64,000 nt of DNA from Streptomyces formicae (lineage in GTDB: Bacteria > Actinomycetota > Actinomycetes > Streptomycetales > Streptomycetaceae), in contig NZ_CP071872.1 of assembly GCF_022647665.1 (NCBI RefSeq), positions 6,882,001 through 6,946,000 on the forward strand, in the 5' to 3' direction. The notes beneath the pieces were generated by a model. It had not been told where the DNA came from and ran no database searches. It saw only the letters and a program-made list of their open reading frames with translations. The position numbers and the translations under genes are program-made. Positions within the stretch are counted from its first letter, which is position 1; each line of letters starts with the position of its first letter. Positions 33,380-41,222 of this stretch are shown here, piece after piece.

Positions 33380-34882
33380 TCAGTGGTTGCGGGGGAAGCC
33401 GAGGTCGACGCCGGCGGGGGCATCGGAGGGGTCGGGCCAGCGGGTGGTGACGACCTTGCCCCGGGTGTAGAACTGCACGCCGTCGTTGCCGTAGATGTGC
33501 AAGTCGCCGAAGAGCGAGTCCTTCCAGCCGCCGAAGGAGTGGTAGCCCACCGGGACCGGGATCGGCACGTTCACACCGACCATGCCGGCCTGGATCTCCA
33601 TCTGGAAGCGGCGGGCGGCGCCGCCGTCGCGGGTGAAGATCGCGGTGCCGTTGCCGAACGGCGAGGCGTTGATGAGCGCGACCCCCTCCTCGTAGGTCTC
33701 GGCGCGCAGCACGCACAGCACGGGGCCGAAGATCTCGTCCCGGTATGCGTCGGAGTCGGTGGAGACCTTGTCGAGCAGGGACAGGCCGATCCAGTGGCCG
33801 TCCTCGAAGCCGTCCACCGTGTAGCCCGTGCCGTCGAGGACGACGTCGGCGCCCTGGTCGGCCGCGCCGTGGACGTAGGAGGCGACCTTGTCGCGGTGGA
33901 CCTTGGTGATGAGCGGACCCATCTCGGAGGCCGGGTCGTTGCCGGGGCCGATCTTGATCTTCTCGGCGCGCTCGCGGATCTTGTCCACGAGCTGGTCGCC
34001 GATCGCGCCGACGGCGACGACCGCCGAGATCGCCATGCAGCGCTCGCCGGCGGAGCCGTACGCGGCGGAGACGGCGGCGTCCGCGGCCGCGTCCAGGTCC
34101 GCGTCCGGCAGTACCAGCATGTGGTTCTTGGCGCCGCCGAGCGCCTGGACCCGCTTGCCGTTGGCGGACGCGGTGCTGTGGATGTGCTTCGCGATCGGCG
34201 TCGAGCCGACGAAGGACACCGCCGAGACGTCCGGGTGCTCCAGGAGCCGGTCCACCGCGACCTTGTCACCGTGCACCACGTTGAAGACGCCGTCGGGCAG
34301 GCCCGCCTCGGCGAGCAGCTCGGCGAGCTTCAGCGACGCCGACGGGTCCTTCTCGCTCGGCTTGAGGATGAAGGTGTTTCCGCAGGCGATGGCGAGCGGG
34401 AACATCCACATCGGCACCATCGCCGGGAAGTTGAACGGCGTGATGCCCGCGACGACACCGACCGGCTGGCGGATCGCGGCCACGTCCACCCGGTTCGACA
34501 CCTGGGTGGACAGCTCGCCCTTCAGCTGGGTGGTGATACCGCAGGCCAGGTCCACGATCTCCAGACCGCGGGCCACCTCACCGAGCGCATCCGAGTGGAC
34601 CTTGCCGTGCTCGGCGGTGATCAGCTCGGCGATCGCGTCACGGTTGGCGTCCAGCAGCGCACGGAAGCGGAAGAGGATCGTGGTGCGCTGGGCGAGGGAC
34701 GACGTGCCCCAGGTCTCGAACGCGGACTTCGCGGCGGCGACCGCCGCGTCGACCTCGTCGACGGAGGCGAGCGCGACCTGCGTGGTCACGGCCCCGGTCG
34801 CCGGGTCGGTGACCGGGCCCCAGTTGCCGGACGCGCCCTCGACGGTCTTGCCACCGATCCAGTGGTTGACGGTCTTCGTCAT
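33380..34882 (-). CDS. mmsA: methylmalonate-semialdehyde dehydrogenase (CoA-acylating)
   Basis: 500-aa aldehyde dehydrogenase with the CoA-acylating features of MmsA/IolA: TPFNFPAMVPMWMFPLAIACGNTFILKPSEKDPS, the NAD-binding FVGSTPIAKHIHSTA, and catalytic Cys282 in SAGERCMAISA. ATG 34882 follows AAGGAG. In inositol catabolism it converts malonate semialdehyde to acetyl-CoA and CO2; the same enzyme handles methylmalonate semialdehyde from valine and thymine. It is the last gene of the iolC-aldolase-iolB-iolD-mmsA series, 23 bases after the iolD stop, which favours the inositol role (iolA). Confidence 0.94.
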   Translation of the reverse strand: MTKTVNHWIGGKTVEGASGNWGPVTDPATGAVTTQVALASVDEVDAAVAAAKSAFETWGTSSLAQRTTILFRFRALLDANRDAIAELITAEHGKVHSDALGEVARGLEIVDLACGITTQLKGELSTQVSNRVDVAAIRQPVGVVAGITPFNFPAMVPMWMFPLAIACGNTFILKPSEKDPSASLKLAELLAEAGLPDGVFNVVHGDKVAVDRLLEHPDVSAVSFVGSTPIAKHIHSTASANGKRVQALGGAKNHMLVLPDADLDAAADAAVSAAYGSAGERCMAISAVVAVGAIGDQLVDKIRERAEKIKIGPGNDPASEMGPLITKVHRDKVASYVHGAADQGADVVLDGTGYTVDGFEDGHWIGLSLLDKVSTDSDAYRDEIFGPVLCVLRAETYEEGVALINASPFGNGTAIFTRDGGAARRFQMEIQAGMVGVNVPIPVPVGYHSFGGWKDSLFGDLHIYGNDGVQFYTRGKVVTTRWPDPSDAPAGVDLGFPRNH

Positions 34883-34905
34883 GACGGAAAGCTCCTTCGG
34901 GTCCC

Positions 34906-36912
34906 TCAGAGATGGCGGCGTCGGGCTGCGACTTGCCGGTCGTACTCCCCCCGTGCCTCGACCGCCGACGGGCGGGTCGCGGTCTCGGCCACAGGAACAT
35001 CCCACCACGCCTGCGCCGGGGGCGCGCCCGACACAGTGTCTGCCGTTTCGGTCTCGGTGTAGACACATGTGGGGCCCTCCGCCGCGCGCGCATCGGCGAG
35101 GGCTTCGCGCAGGTCACGCACGGTCTTGGCGCGGATCACGCGCATCCCGAGGGACGCGGCGTTGGCCGCGAGGTCGACCGGCAGCGGGGCTCCTGTGTAC
35201 GTGCCCCCGGCCTCCCGGTAGCGGTAGGCCGTGCCGAACCGCTCGCCGCCGACCGACTCGGACAGACCGCCGATCGACGCGTATCCGTGGTTCTGGAGGA
35301 TGACCACCTTGATCGGGATGTTCTCCTGCACCGCCGTGACGATTTCGGTGGGATTCATCAGATACGTCCCGTCGCCGACCAGCGCCCACACGGGACGGCC
35401 GGGCGCGGCCATCGCGACGCCGATCGCCGCCGGGATCTCGTAGCCCATGCAGGAGTACCCGTACTCGACGTGGTACTGGTCGTGGGAGCGGGCCCGCCAC
35501 AGCTTGTGGAGATCGCCTGGGAGCGAGCCCGCGGCGTTGATCAGGATGTCGTCGTCGCCGACCACCGCGTCGAGTGCGCCGACGACCTGCGGCTGGGTGG
35601 GGCGTCCGTCCTCGTCGGGCGCCGCGAACGCCGCCTCGACCCGCTGCTCCCAGCGCTCCTTGCCGTCCGTGTACGCCACCTCGTAGCCGTGCTCCACGTG
35701 GTGGCCGCGGAGCCCCGTGGCGAGGGCTTCGAGGCCGGCCCGGGCGTCGGCGACCAGGGGGAGCGCGGCGAGCTTGTGGGCGTCGAAGGCGGTGATGTTG
35801 AGGTTGACGAAGCGGACGTCGGGGTGGGTGAAGAGGGTGCCGGACGCGGTGGTGAAGTCGGTGTAGCGCGTGCCGACGCCGATGACCAGATCTGCGGCCC
35901 GGGCGAGCTCGTCAGCGACCGCGGTGCCGGTGTGGCCGATGCCCCCGATGTCCGCGGGATGGTCATGGCACAGGGCGCCCTTGCCCGCCTGGGTCGAGGC
36001 GACGGGGATACCGGTCGCGTCGGCGAAGGACTTCAGCGCGGACTCCGCACCGCTGTGGTGCACACCGCCGCCCGCGATGATCAGGGGCCGCCGGGCCGAC
36101 CGCACCGCCCGCACCGCCGCGGCCAGCTCCTCCCGGTCGGGCTGCGGCCTGCGTACGTACCAGACGCGCTCGGCGAAGAACTCCTCCGGCCAGTCGTACG
36201 CCTCCGCCTGCACGTCCTGCGGGAGCGCGAGCGTGACCGCGCCGGTGTCGGCGGGGTCGGTGAGCACCCGCACGGCGGCGAGGGCGGCCGGGACGAGGGC
36301 TTCGGGGCGGGTGATCCGGTCGAAGTACTTCGACACCGGGCGCAGGCAGTCGTTGACGGAGACGTCCCCCGCGCAGGGGACTTCGAGCTGCTGGAGGACC
36401 GGGTCGGCGGGGCGGCCCGCGAAGGTGTCGCCGGGGAGGAGGAGGACGGGGAGCCGGTTGATGGTGGCGAGGGCGGCGCCGGTGACGAGGTTGGTGGCGC
36501 CGGGGCCGATGGAGGTGGTGACGGCGTGGGTGGAGAGACGGCCGGACTGGCGGGCGTAGCCGACGGCCGCGTGGACCATCGCCTGTTCGTTGCGCCCTTG
36601 GAAGTACGGCATGTCGGGGCCGCTCTCCAGCAGTGCCTGGCCGATCCCGGCGACGTTTCCGTGGCCGAAGATGCCCCAGGTCGCGCCGATCAGCCGCTGC
36701 CGACGGCCGTCGCGCTCGGTGTACTGGCGGACGAGGAAGGCGATCAGGGCCTGTGCGGTGGTGAGGCGGCGCGTGCCGGTCCCTCTGCTCGTCCCCGGGC
36801 TCGGACCCCTGCTCGCCCTCGCGCTGGGACCCCTGCTCGGCTCCGTGCTCGATCCCGTGCTCGATCCCGTGCTCGAACCCGCGCCCGATCCCGCGCCCGG
36901 TCCCTTGCTCAT
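34906..36912 (-). CDS. iolD: 3D-(3,5/4)-trihydroxycyclohexane-1,2-dione hydrolase
   Basis: 668-aa thiamine diphosphate enzyme. The POX/IlvB order is clear: N-terminal GHGNVAGIGQALLESG...QGRNEQAMVHAAVGYARQ with the catalytic Glu of NEQ, a central domain with IIAGGGVHHSGAE, and C-terminal ThDP-binding VGDGTYLMNPTEIVTAVQENIPIKVVILQN. IolD opens the ring of diketo-inositol to 5-deoxy-glucuronate. The ATG at 36912 overlaps the iolB stop (ATGA). Residues 1-45 before TRRLTTAQALIAFLVRQY are a Ser/Gly/Thr/Pro repeat not expected in the family, encoded by an imperfect direct repeat (about 36780-36905). Confidence 0.95.
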   Translation of the reverse strand: MSKGPGAGSGAGSSTGSSTGSSTEPSRGPSARASRGPSPGTSRGTGTRRLTTAQALIAFLVRQYTERDGRRQRLIGATWGIFGHGNVAGIGQALLESGPDMPYFQGRNEQAMVHAAVGYARQSGRLSTHAVTTSIGPGATNLVTGAALATINRLPVLLLPGDTFAGRPADPVLQQLEVPCAGDVSVNDCLRPVSKYFDRITRPEALVPAALAAVRVLTDPADTGAVTLALPQDVQAEAYDWPEEFFAERVWYVRRPQPDREELAAAVRAVRSARRPLIIAGGGVHHSGAESALKSFADATGIPVASTQAGKGALCHDHPADIGGIGHTGTAVADELARAADLVIGVGTRYTDFTTASGTLFTHPDVRFVNLNITAFDAHKLAALPLVADARAGLEALATGLRGHHVEHGYEVAYTDGKERWEQRVEAAFAAPDEDGRPTQPQVVGALDAVVGDDDILINAAGSLPGDLHKLWRARSHDQYHVEYGYSCMGYEIPAAIGVAMAAPGRPVWALVGDGTYLMNPTEIVTAVQENIPIKVVILQNHGYASIGGLSESVGGERFGTAYRYREAGGTYTGAPLPVDLAANAASLGMRVIRAKTVRDLREALADARAAEGPTCVYTETETADTVSGAPPAQAWWDVPVAETATRPSAVEARGEYDRQVAARRRHL

Positions 36913-37721
36913 CGGTAGCCCTCCGTGTGGTCGGGGTGGAAGCAGATGCGCCATTCCCGCTCGGGGCCCGGACCCGCCATGACGTTCAGGTAGTACATGT
37001 CGTGGCCGGGCGCGGCGATGGACGGGCCGTGCCAGCCGTCCGGGACGAGGACGGCGTCTCCGCTGCGGACCTCGGCGAGCAGGTCGGTACCGCCGGGGCG
37101 GGACGGCGAGACTCGCTGGTAGCCGAAGCCGTGGTCGCCGTCGATCTCGAAGTAGTAGATCTCCTCCAGCCTGGTCTCCTCGCCGGGCCGGTGCTCGTCG
37201 TGCTTGTGCGGCGGGTACGACGACCAGTTGCCGCCGGGCGTGAACACCTCGACGGCGATGAGGCGGTCGCAGTCGAAGGTGCCGGCGGCGGCGAAGTTGT
37301 TCACCCGGCGGGCGCAGCTGCCCGTGCCGCGGTGCTCGACCGGGACCTCCGGCGCGGGGCCGTAGCGAGCGGGGAGTCGTCGCTCGCACTTCGCTCCTGC
37401 CAGGGCGAAGCGGCCTCCTGCGCCGGAGGCGATCTGTGCGTGGGCGTCGCGCGGGACGTACGCGAAGTCGGTGACTCCGGCGAACACGCTTTCCCTGCCC
37501 AGCAGTTCGATGACCTCGCCGTCGCTCTGCACCGTACAGCCGCCGCTGAGCGGAAGCACGATCCACTCGCTGTCGCCGGCGCTCAGCAGATGCGAGCCGC
37601 CCGGGCGCAGCTCCAGAATCCGGAGCGCCGAGTAGCCCCAGCCGGCCGTCTTGGGGTCGATGTCGAGCGTGTACGGCCCGTCCGAAGCCGTGCCCGCCCG
37701 TAGATGCCTGTGGTCGTCCAT
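36909..37721 (-). CDS. iolB: 5-deoxy-glucuronate isomerase
   Basis: 270-aa bicupin enzyme. The first cupin contains SEWIVLPLSGGCTVQSDGE and the second carries the metal ligands SSYPPHKHDEH and EEIYYFEIDG, plus VPDGWHGPSIAAPGHDMYYLNVMAGPG. It converts 5-deoxy-glucuronate to 2-deoxy-5-keto-gluconate in the inositol pathway. It starts 16 bases after the aldolase-like gene and overlaps iolD by 4 bases. Length and motifs are complete. Confidence 0.95.
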   Translation of the reverse strand: MDDHRHLRAGTASDGPYTLDIDPKTAGWGYSALRILELRPGGSHLLSAGDSEWIVLPLSGGCTVQSDGEVIELLGRESVFAGVTDFAYVPRDAHAQIASGAGGRFALAGAKCERRLPARYGPAPEVPVEHRGTGSCARRVNNFAAAGTFDCDRLIAVEVFTPGGNWSSYPPHKHDEHRPGEETRLEEIYYFEIDGDHGFGYQRVSPSRPGGTDLLAEVRSGDAVLVPDGWHGPSIAAPGHDMYYLNVMAGPGPEREWRICFHPDHTEGYR

Positions 37722-37737
37722 GAGTTCTCCGTACCCG

Positions 37738-38628
37738 CTAGAGGAGTCCTACGGCCGTGTCGACCGCTCCCGCGACATCGCCGTCGACCGGATAGAGCAG
37801 TGAACGCCCCACCACCAGACCCTGGACGGTGGGAAGTTGCAGGGCGCCGCGCCACTTCTCGTACGCGCGCGCCGTTTCCTCGGCGGAGGCTCCGACCTCG
37901 CCGCCGAGCAGGACGGCGGGGAGCGTGGAGGTCTCCATCACCCGGGCCATGTCGTCCGGGTCGTCGGTCACCGGGATCTTCAGCCAGGTGTACGCCGAGG
38001 TGCCCGCGAGCCCGGAGGCGATGGCGATGGAGCGGGTGACGGCTTCGGCGGACAGATCGGTGACGAGCCGTCCGCCGGCACGGCGGCAGATGAACGGTTC
38101 GACGAAGACCGGCAGCCGGTGCGCGGCCATCTCGTCGATGGCCCGGGCGGTGGCATGGAGGGTGTCGAGGGAGCCGGGGTCGTCGTAGTCGATACGGAGC
38201 AGCAGCTTGCCGGCGTCGAAGCCGAGCCTGGCCAGGTCCTGCGCCCGGTGGCCGGTGAAGCGGTCGTCGAGCTCGAAGGCGGCCCCGGCGAGTCCGCCCC
38301 GGTTCATGGAGCCCACGACGACCTTGTCGTCGAGGACGCCGAGGAGGAGCAAGTCCTCCAGAATGTCGGCGGTCGCGAGGACCCCGTCGACGCCGGCCCG
38401 TTCGAGCGCGGTGCACAGCCGCTCCAGCAGATCGATGCGGTTGGCCATGGCGAGGCGCCGGTCGCCGACGGCGAGGGCGCCGCGGGCGGGATGGTCGGCG
38501 GCGATGATCATCAGGCGGCCGCGGTCGCCGACCAGGGGCCGCCTGCGGCGCCTGGCGGCCGCTTCCTCGACCGCCTCGGGGTAGCGTGTCCTGACTCTGA
38601 CGAGGTCGGCGACATCGACGCGGGTCAT
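37738..38628 (-). CDS. Cgl0159-type (beta/alpha)8 aldolase, probable DKGP aldolase of the iol pathway
   Basis: 296-aa TIM barrel: RLMIIAADHPARGALAVGD, VDGVLATADILEDLLLLG, VVVGSMNRGGLAG, LLLRIDYDDPGS, LPVFVEPFI, YTWLKIPV and LPAVLLGGEVGAS mark successive strands, with the Lys of WLKIPV a candidate Schiff-base residue as in class I aldolases. The same family sits between iolC and iolA in other actinobacteria. No iolJ is present here, so it probably splits 2-deoxy-5-keto-gluconate-6-phosphate into dihydroxyacetone phosphate and malonate semialdehyde. Its ATG overlaps the iolC stop. Confidence 0.87.
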   Translation of the reverse strand: MTRVDVADLVRVRTRYPEAVEEAAARRRRRPLVGDRGRLMIIAADHPARGALAVGDRRLAMANRIDLLERLCTALERAGVDGVLATADILEDLLLLGVLDDKVVVGSMNRGGLAGAAFELDDRFTGHRAQDLARLGFDAGKLLLRIDYDDPGSLDTLHATARAIDEMAAHRLPVFVEPFICRRAGGRLVTDLSAEAVTRSIAIASGLAGTSAYTWLKIPVTDDPDDMARVMETSTLPAVLLGGEVGASAEETARAYEKWRGALQLPTVQGLVVGRSLLYPVDGDVAGAVDTAVGLL

Positions 38629-39629
38629 GACGCCGCTCCGGGCGCCCGGCCGTCCAGCAGGGCCTCCACCTCGGCGGGGTAGGGCATGGCGGAGGAACAG
38701 GCGAGGCGGGCGGCGACGATGGCGCCGGCGGCGTTCGCGAACCGCATGATCCGCTCCAGCTCCCAGCCGGCCAGCAGTCCGTGCACCATCGCGCCGCCGA
38801 ACGCGTCCCCCGCTCCGAGCCCGTTGACCACCTCGACCTCCACCGGCGGGACTTCGGCGGTGGTGCCGCTGCGGTCCATGGCCAGCACCCCCTTGGGGCC
38901 CTGCTTGACCACGGCCAGTTCGACCCCGGCGCCGAGCAGCGCGCGGGCGGCGGCGTACGGTTCGCGCTCCCCCGTCGCGATCTCGCACTCGTCGAGATTG
39001 CCGACCGCGACGGTGGCCCGGGCGAGGGCCCGCGCGTACAGCGGCCGCGCCTGGCCGATGTCGCCCCAGAACATCGGCCGCCAGTCCAGGTCGAACACCG
39101 TGGTCCCGGACTTCGCCCGGTGCTCCAGGGCCGCGAGCGTCGCACTTCTGCTCGGCTCCGCGCACAGCCCCGTGCCGGTCGTCCAGAAGACCCGTGCCGC
39201 GGCGATCGCCGCCAAGTCCAGCTCGTCCGCGTGCAGTTCGAGGTCGGGGGCCTTGGGCTGCCGGTAGAAGTACAGCGGGAAGTGGTCCGGCGGGAAGATC
39301 TCGCAGAAGGTCACCGGCGTGGGCAGCCCCGGCACGGCCGTCACCCAGCGGTCGTCGACCTCGAACTCCCGCAGCGCCTCGTGGAGATACTCCCCGAAGG
39401 CGTCCTGCCCGGTGCGGGTGATCACCGCGGCGCGCCGGCCCAGCCGGGCCGCCGCGACCGCCACATTGCTGGCGGAGCCGCCGAGGAACTTCCCGAAGGT
39501 CTCCACCCGCGCCAGCGGAACCCCGCTCTGCAGCGGGTACAGGTCCACTCCGATCCGGCCCATCGTGATCACGTCGTACGGCTGAGGCGACTGAGACGGC
39601 TGACGAGACGGCTGAGACGGCTGAGACAT
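38625..39629 (-). CDS. iolC: 5-dehydro-2-deoxygluconokinase
   Basis: 334-aa PfkB/ribokinase family sugar kinase: N-terminal GRIGVDLYPLQSGVPL, second-glycine motif KFLGGSASNVAVAAARLG (about 48-65), and the catalytic loop NGLGAGDAFGGAMVHGLL with the base Asp. It phosphorylates 2-deoxy-5-keto-gluconate. ATG 39629 has AAAGGAC upstream and is followed by a Gln/Ser/Pro repeat (QPSQPSRQPSQSPQ). It is the first gene of the minus-strand iol operon; a -35 TTGACA, 18-bp spacer and -10 TAGACC lie 36-65 bases upstream, next to a palindrome. Confidence 0.93.
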   Translation of the reverse strand: MSQPSQPSRQPSQSPQPYDVITMGRIGVDLYPLQSGVPLARVETFGKFLGGSASNVAVAAARLGRRAAVITRTGQDAFGEYLHEALREFEVDDRWVTAVPGLPTPVTFCEIFPPDHFPLYFYRQPKAPDLELHADELDLAAIAAARVFWTTGTGLCAEPSRSATLAALEHRAKSGTTVFDLDWRPMFWGDIGQARPLYARALARATVAVGNLDECEIATGEREPYAAARALLGAGVELAVVKQGPKGVLAMDRSGTTAEVPPVEVEVVNGLGAGDAFGGAMVHGLLAGWELERIMRFANAAGAIVAARLACSSAMPYPAEVEALLDGRAPGAAS

Positions 39630-39664
39630 ACGTGTCCTTTCGGTTCCACGCCCGGCTGTTCCCT

Positions 39665-39728
39665 GGTCTAGCCCGCTCACCTGAACACTGTCAACGTTTT
39701 GTCCTTACATTCGGACGAAAGCTTGACA
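39665..39728. promoter_or_regulatory. divergent iol control region: 40-bp palindrome with -35 boxes on both strands
   Basis: TGTCAACGTTTTGTCC (39689-39704) and GGACGAAAGCTTGACA (39713-39728) are inverted repeats with 3 mismatches of 16, separated by 8 bases. The left end is a minus-strand TTGACA and the right end a plus-strand TTGACA. On the minus strand an 18-bp spacer leads to TAGACC (39670-39665), a plausible sigma-HrdB promoter for iolC. A regulator bound to the centre would cover both -35 boxes. TGTCCTTACA inside the palindrome resembles the Corynebacterium IolR motif as I remember it. Confidence 0.6.
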
Positions 39729-39759
39729 CCTTTCTCGGGCGGCCGGAAAGCTGACCGCC

Positions 39760-40671
39760 ATGACCTCCTCCGCACCCTCGCTCAACCGCATCCGGATCGG
39801 GTCGGCCCCTGACTCCTGGGGCGTGTGGTTCCCCGACGACCCGCAGCAGGTCCCCTGGCAGCGCTTCCTCGACGAGGTCGCGCAGGCGGGTTACGAGTGG
39901 ATCGAACTCGGCCCGTACGGCTACCTCCCGACCGACCCCGCCCGGCTCACCGAGGAGACCGCGGCCCGCGGTCTGAAGGTCTCGGCCGGAACCGTCTTCA
40001 CCGGACTGCACCACGGACCCGCCGTCTGGGAGAAGACCTGGGCCCATGTCGCCGGCATCGCCGCGCTCACCCGGGCGATGGGCGCGGACCACCTCGTCGT
40101 CATCCCCTCGTTCTGGCGCGACGACAAGACGGGCGAGGTGCTGGAGGACCGTACGCTCAAGGCCGAGCAGTGGCGCCACCTCACCACCCAGACCGAGCGC
40201 CTCGGCCAGGAGGTCGGCGACCGGTTCGGGCTGCGGATCGCGGTCCATCCGCACGCGGACACCCACATCGACAGCGAGGCGAACGTCGGCCGCTTCCTTG
40301 ACGCGACCGACCCGGCCCTGGTCTCGCTCTGCCTCGACACCGGGCACTACGCCTACTGCGGCGGCGACAGCGTCAAGCTCATCGAGACCTACGGCGAGCG
40401 GATCGGCTATCTCCACCTCAAGCAGGTGGACCCGGAGATCCTCGCCGAAGTGGTCGCGGACGAGGTGCCGTTCGGCCCCGCCGTGGCACGCGGGGTGATG
40501 TGCGAGCCGCCCGCCGGCGTACCCGCGCTGGAGCCGGTGCTGGCCGCGGCGCAGCGACTGGACGCCGAGCTCTTCGCCATCGTCGAGCAGGACATGTATC
40601 CGTGCCCTCCGGACAAGCCCTTCCCGATCGCCGAACGGACCCGCCGCTTCCTCCGCTCCTGCGGGGCGTGA
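39760..40671 (+). CDS. sugar phosphate isomerase/epimerase, inosose dehydratase-like
   Basis: 303-aa AP-endonuclease-2-type TIM barrel. Candidate metal ligands are Glu of YEWIELGPYG, His of IAVHPHADTHI, Asp/His of LCLDTGHYAYCGG, His of YLHLKQVD and Glu of AIVEQDMYP. This set matches IolE/IolH-like enzymes that dehydrate 2-keto-inositol. The adjacent iol operon lacks another iolE, so this gene likely provides inosose dehydratase activity, though IolH-like isomerisation is possible. It diverges from iolC across the shared palindrome. The natural start is ATG 39760. Confidence 0.87.
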   Translation: MTSSAPSLNRIRIGSAPDSWGVWFPDDPQQVPWQRFLDEVAQAGYEWIELGPYGYLPTDPARLTEETAARGLKVSAGTVFTGLHHGPAVWEKTWAHVAGIAALTRAMGADHLVVIPSFWRDDKTGEVLEDRTLKAEQWRHLTTQTERLGQEVGDRFGLRIAVHPHADTHIDSEANVGRFLDATDPALVSLCLDTGHYAYCGGDSVKLIETYGERIGYLHLKQVDPEILAEVVADEVPFGPAVARGVMCEPPAGVPALEPVLAAAQRLDAELFAIVEQDMYPCPPDKPFPIAERTRRFLRSCGA

Positions 40672-40677
40672 CGGCCC

Positions 40678-40706
40678 GTCCGGCCGCCGGCACCCGAGGG
40701 CCGGAC
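40678..40706 (+). terminator. hairpin terminator after inosose dehydratase-like gene
   Basis: GTCCGGCC (40678-40685) pairs perfectly with GGCCGGAC (40699-40706), 13-nt loop, starting 6 bases after the stop at 40671. No T-run. Confidence 0.55.
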
Positions 40707-40940
40707 GCCCGCGCCCCGGGGCCGGTGACCCCGTAGTTCTCCTTACGTCACAACAGTTGCCCCCTCGTCACCCTTGTCGCGATTACGCGGAACTTCGGTC
40801 ACAGGCTCTCGACAGCCCCTCCCTGTCGTCACTCTGCGTCGTTCACCGGACACAGGCTGAGTGATCGCTAGCGTCCGCGCCGCAGCTCCCCCGACGGCTT
40901 CCCCGGCCGCCGCTGCGGCGCGCGCAGGGAGGTGCCACAG

Positions 40941-41138
40941 ATGACGGACAGAAGGCTCTGGTCGTACAAGGACATCGCCGCACACATCCGGGTGCAGCCG
41001 GACACGGTCCGGTCCTATCGCAAGCACGGCCTCCTTCCCCCGCCCGACCACGTGGAGGCCGGAAAGCCCTACTGGTACGCCGACACGATCCGCCGCTGGG
41101 TGGCCAACCGCCCCAGCAACAGGGGACGCAGGGAATGA
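40941..41138 (+). CDS. small helix-turn-helix protein (MerR/AlpA-like), 65 aa
   Basis: ATG 40941 preceded by GGGAGGTG. The product MTDRRLWSYKDIAAHIRVQP-DTVRSYRKHGLLPPP-DHVEAGKPYWYADTIRRWVANRP has a winged helix-turn-helix as in MerR/excisionase proteins (recognition helix near DTVRSYRKHG), with almost nothing else. It resembles the small MerR-like proteins common in streptomycetes and not excisionases; no integrase is nearby. Target unknown. The 269 bases before it hold no gene. Confidence 0.82.
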   Translation: MTDRRLWSYKDIAAHIRVQPDTVRSYRKHGLLPPPDHVEAGKPYWYADTIRRWVANRPSNRGRRE

Positions 41139-41222
41139 GACCGGCCGGCCCCGCGTCCGCTCGGCCCCGCGTCCGGCCGGCCCCTCACGCCCGGCCGCCG
41201 GGGCCGCAGGCGCCGGGAACGC

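Noticed and set aside
33383..36918. Plus-strand frames of 559 and 668 codons opposite mmsA and iolD
   Set aside because: Antisense shadows of enzymes with full active-site motifs.
40743..41051. 102-codon minus-strand frame before and across the small HTH gene
   Set aside because: Overlaps the HTH gene antisense; no ribosome binding site, no recognisable motif.
40941..41138. Small HTH protein as a phage or plasmid excisionase
   Set aside because: No integrase, replication or transfer gene around it; similar MerR-like small proteins are chromosomal in streptomycetes.
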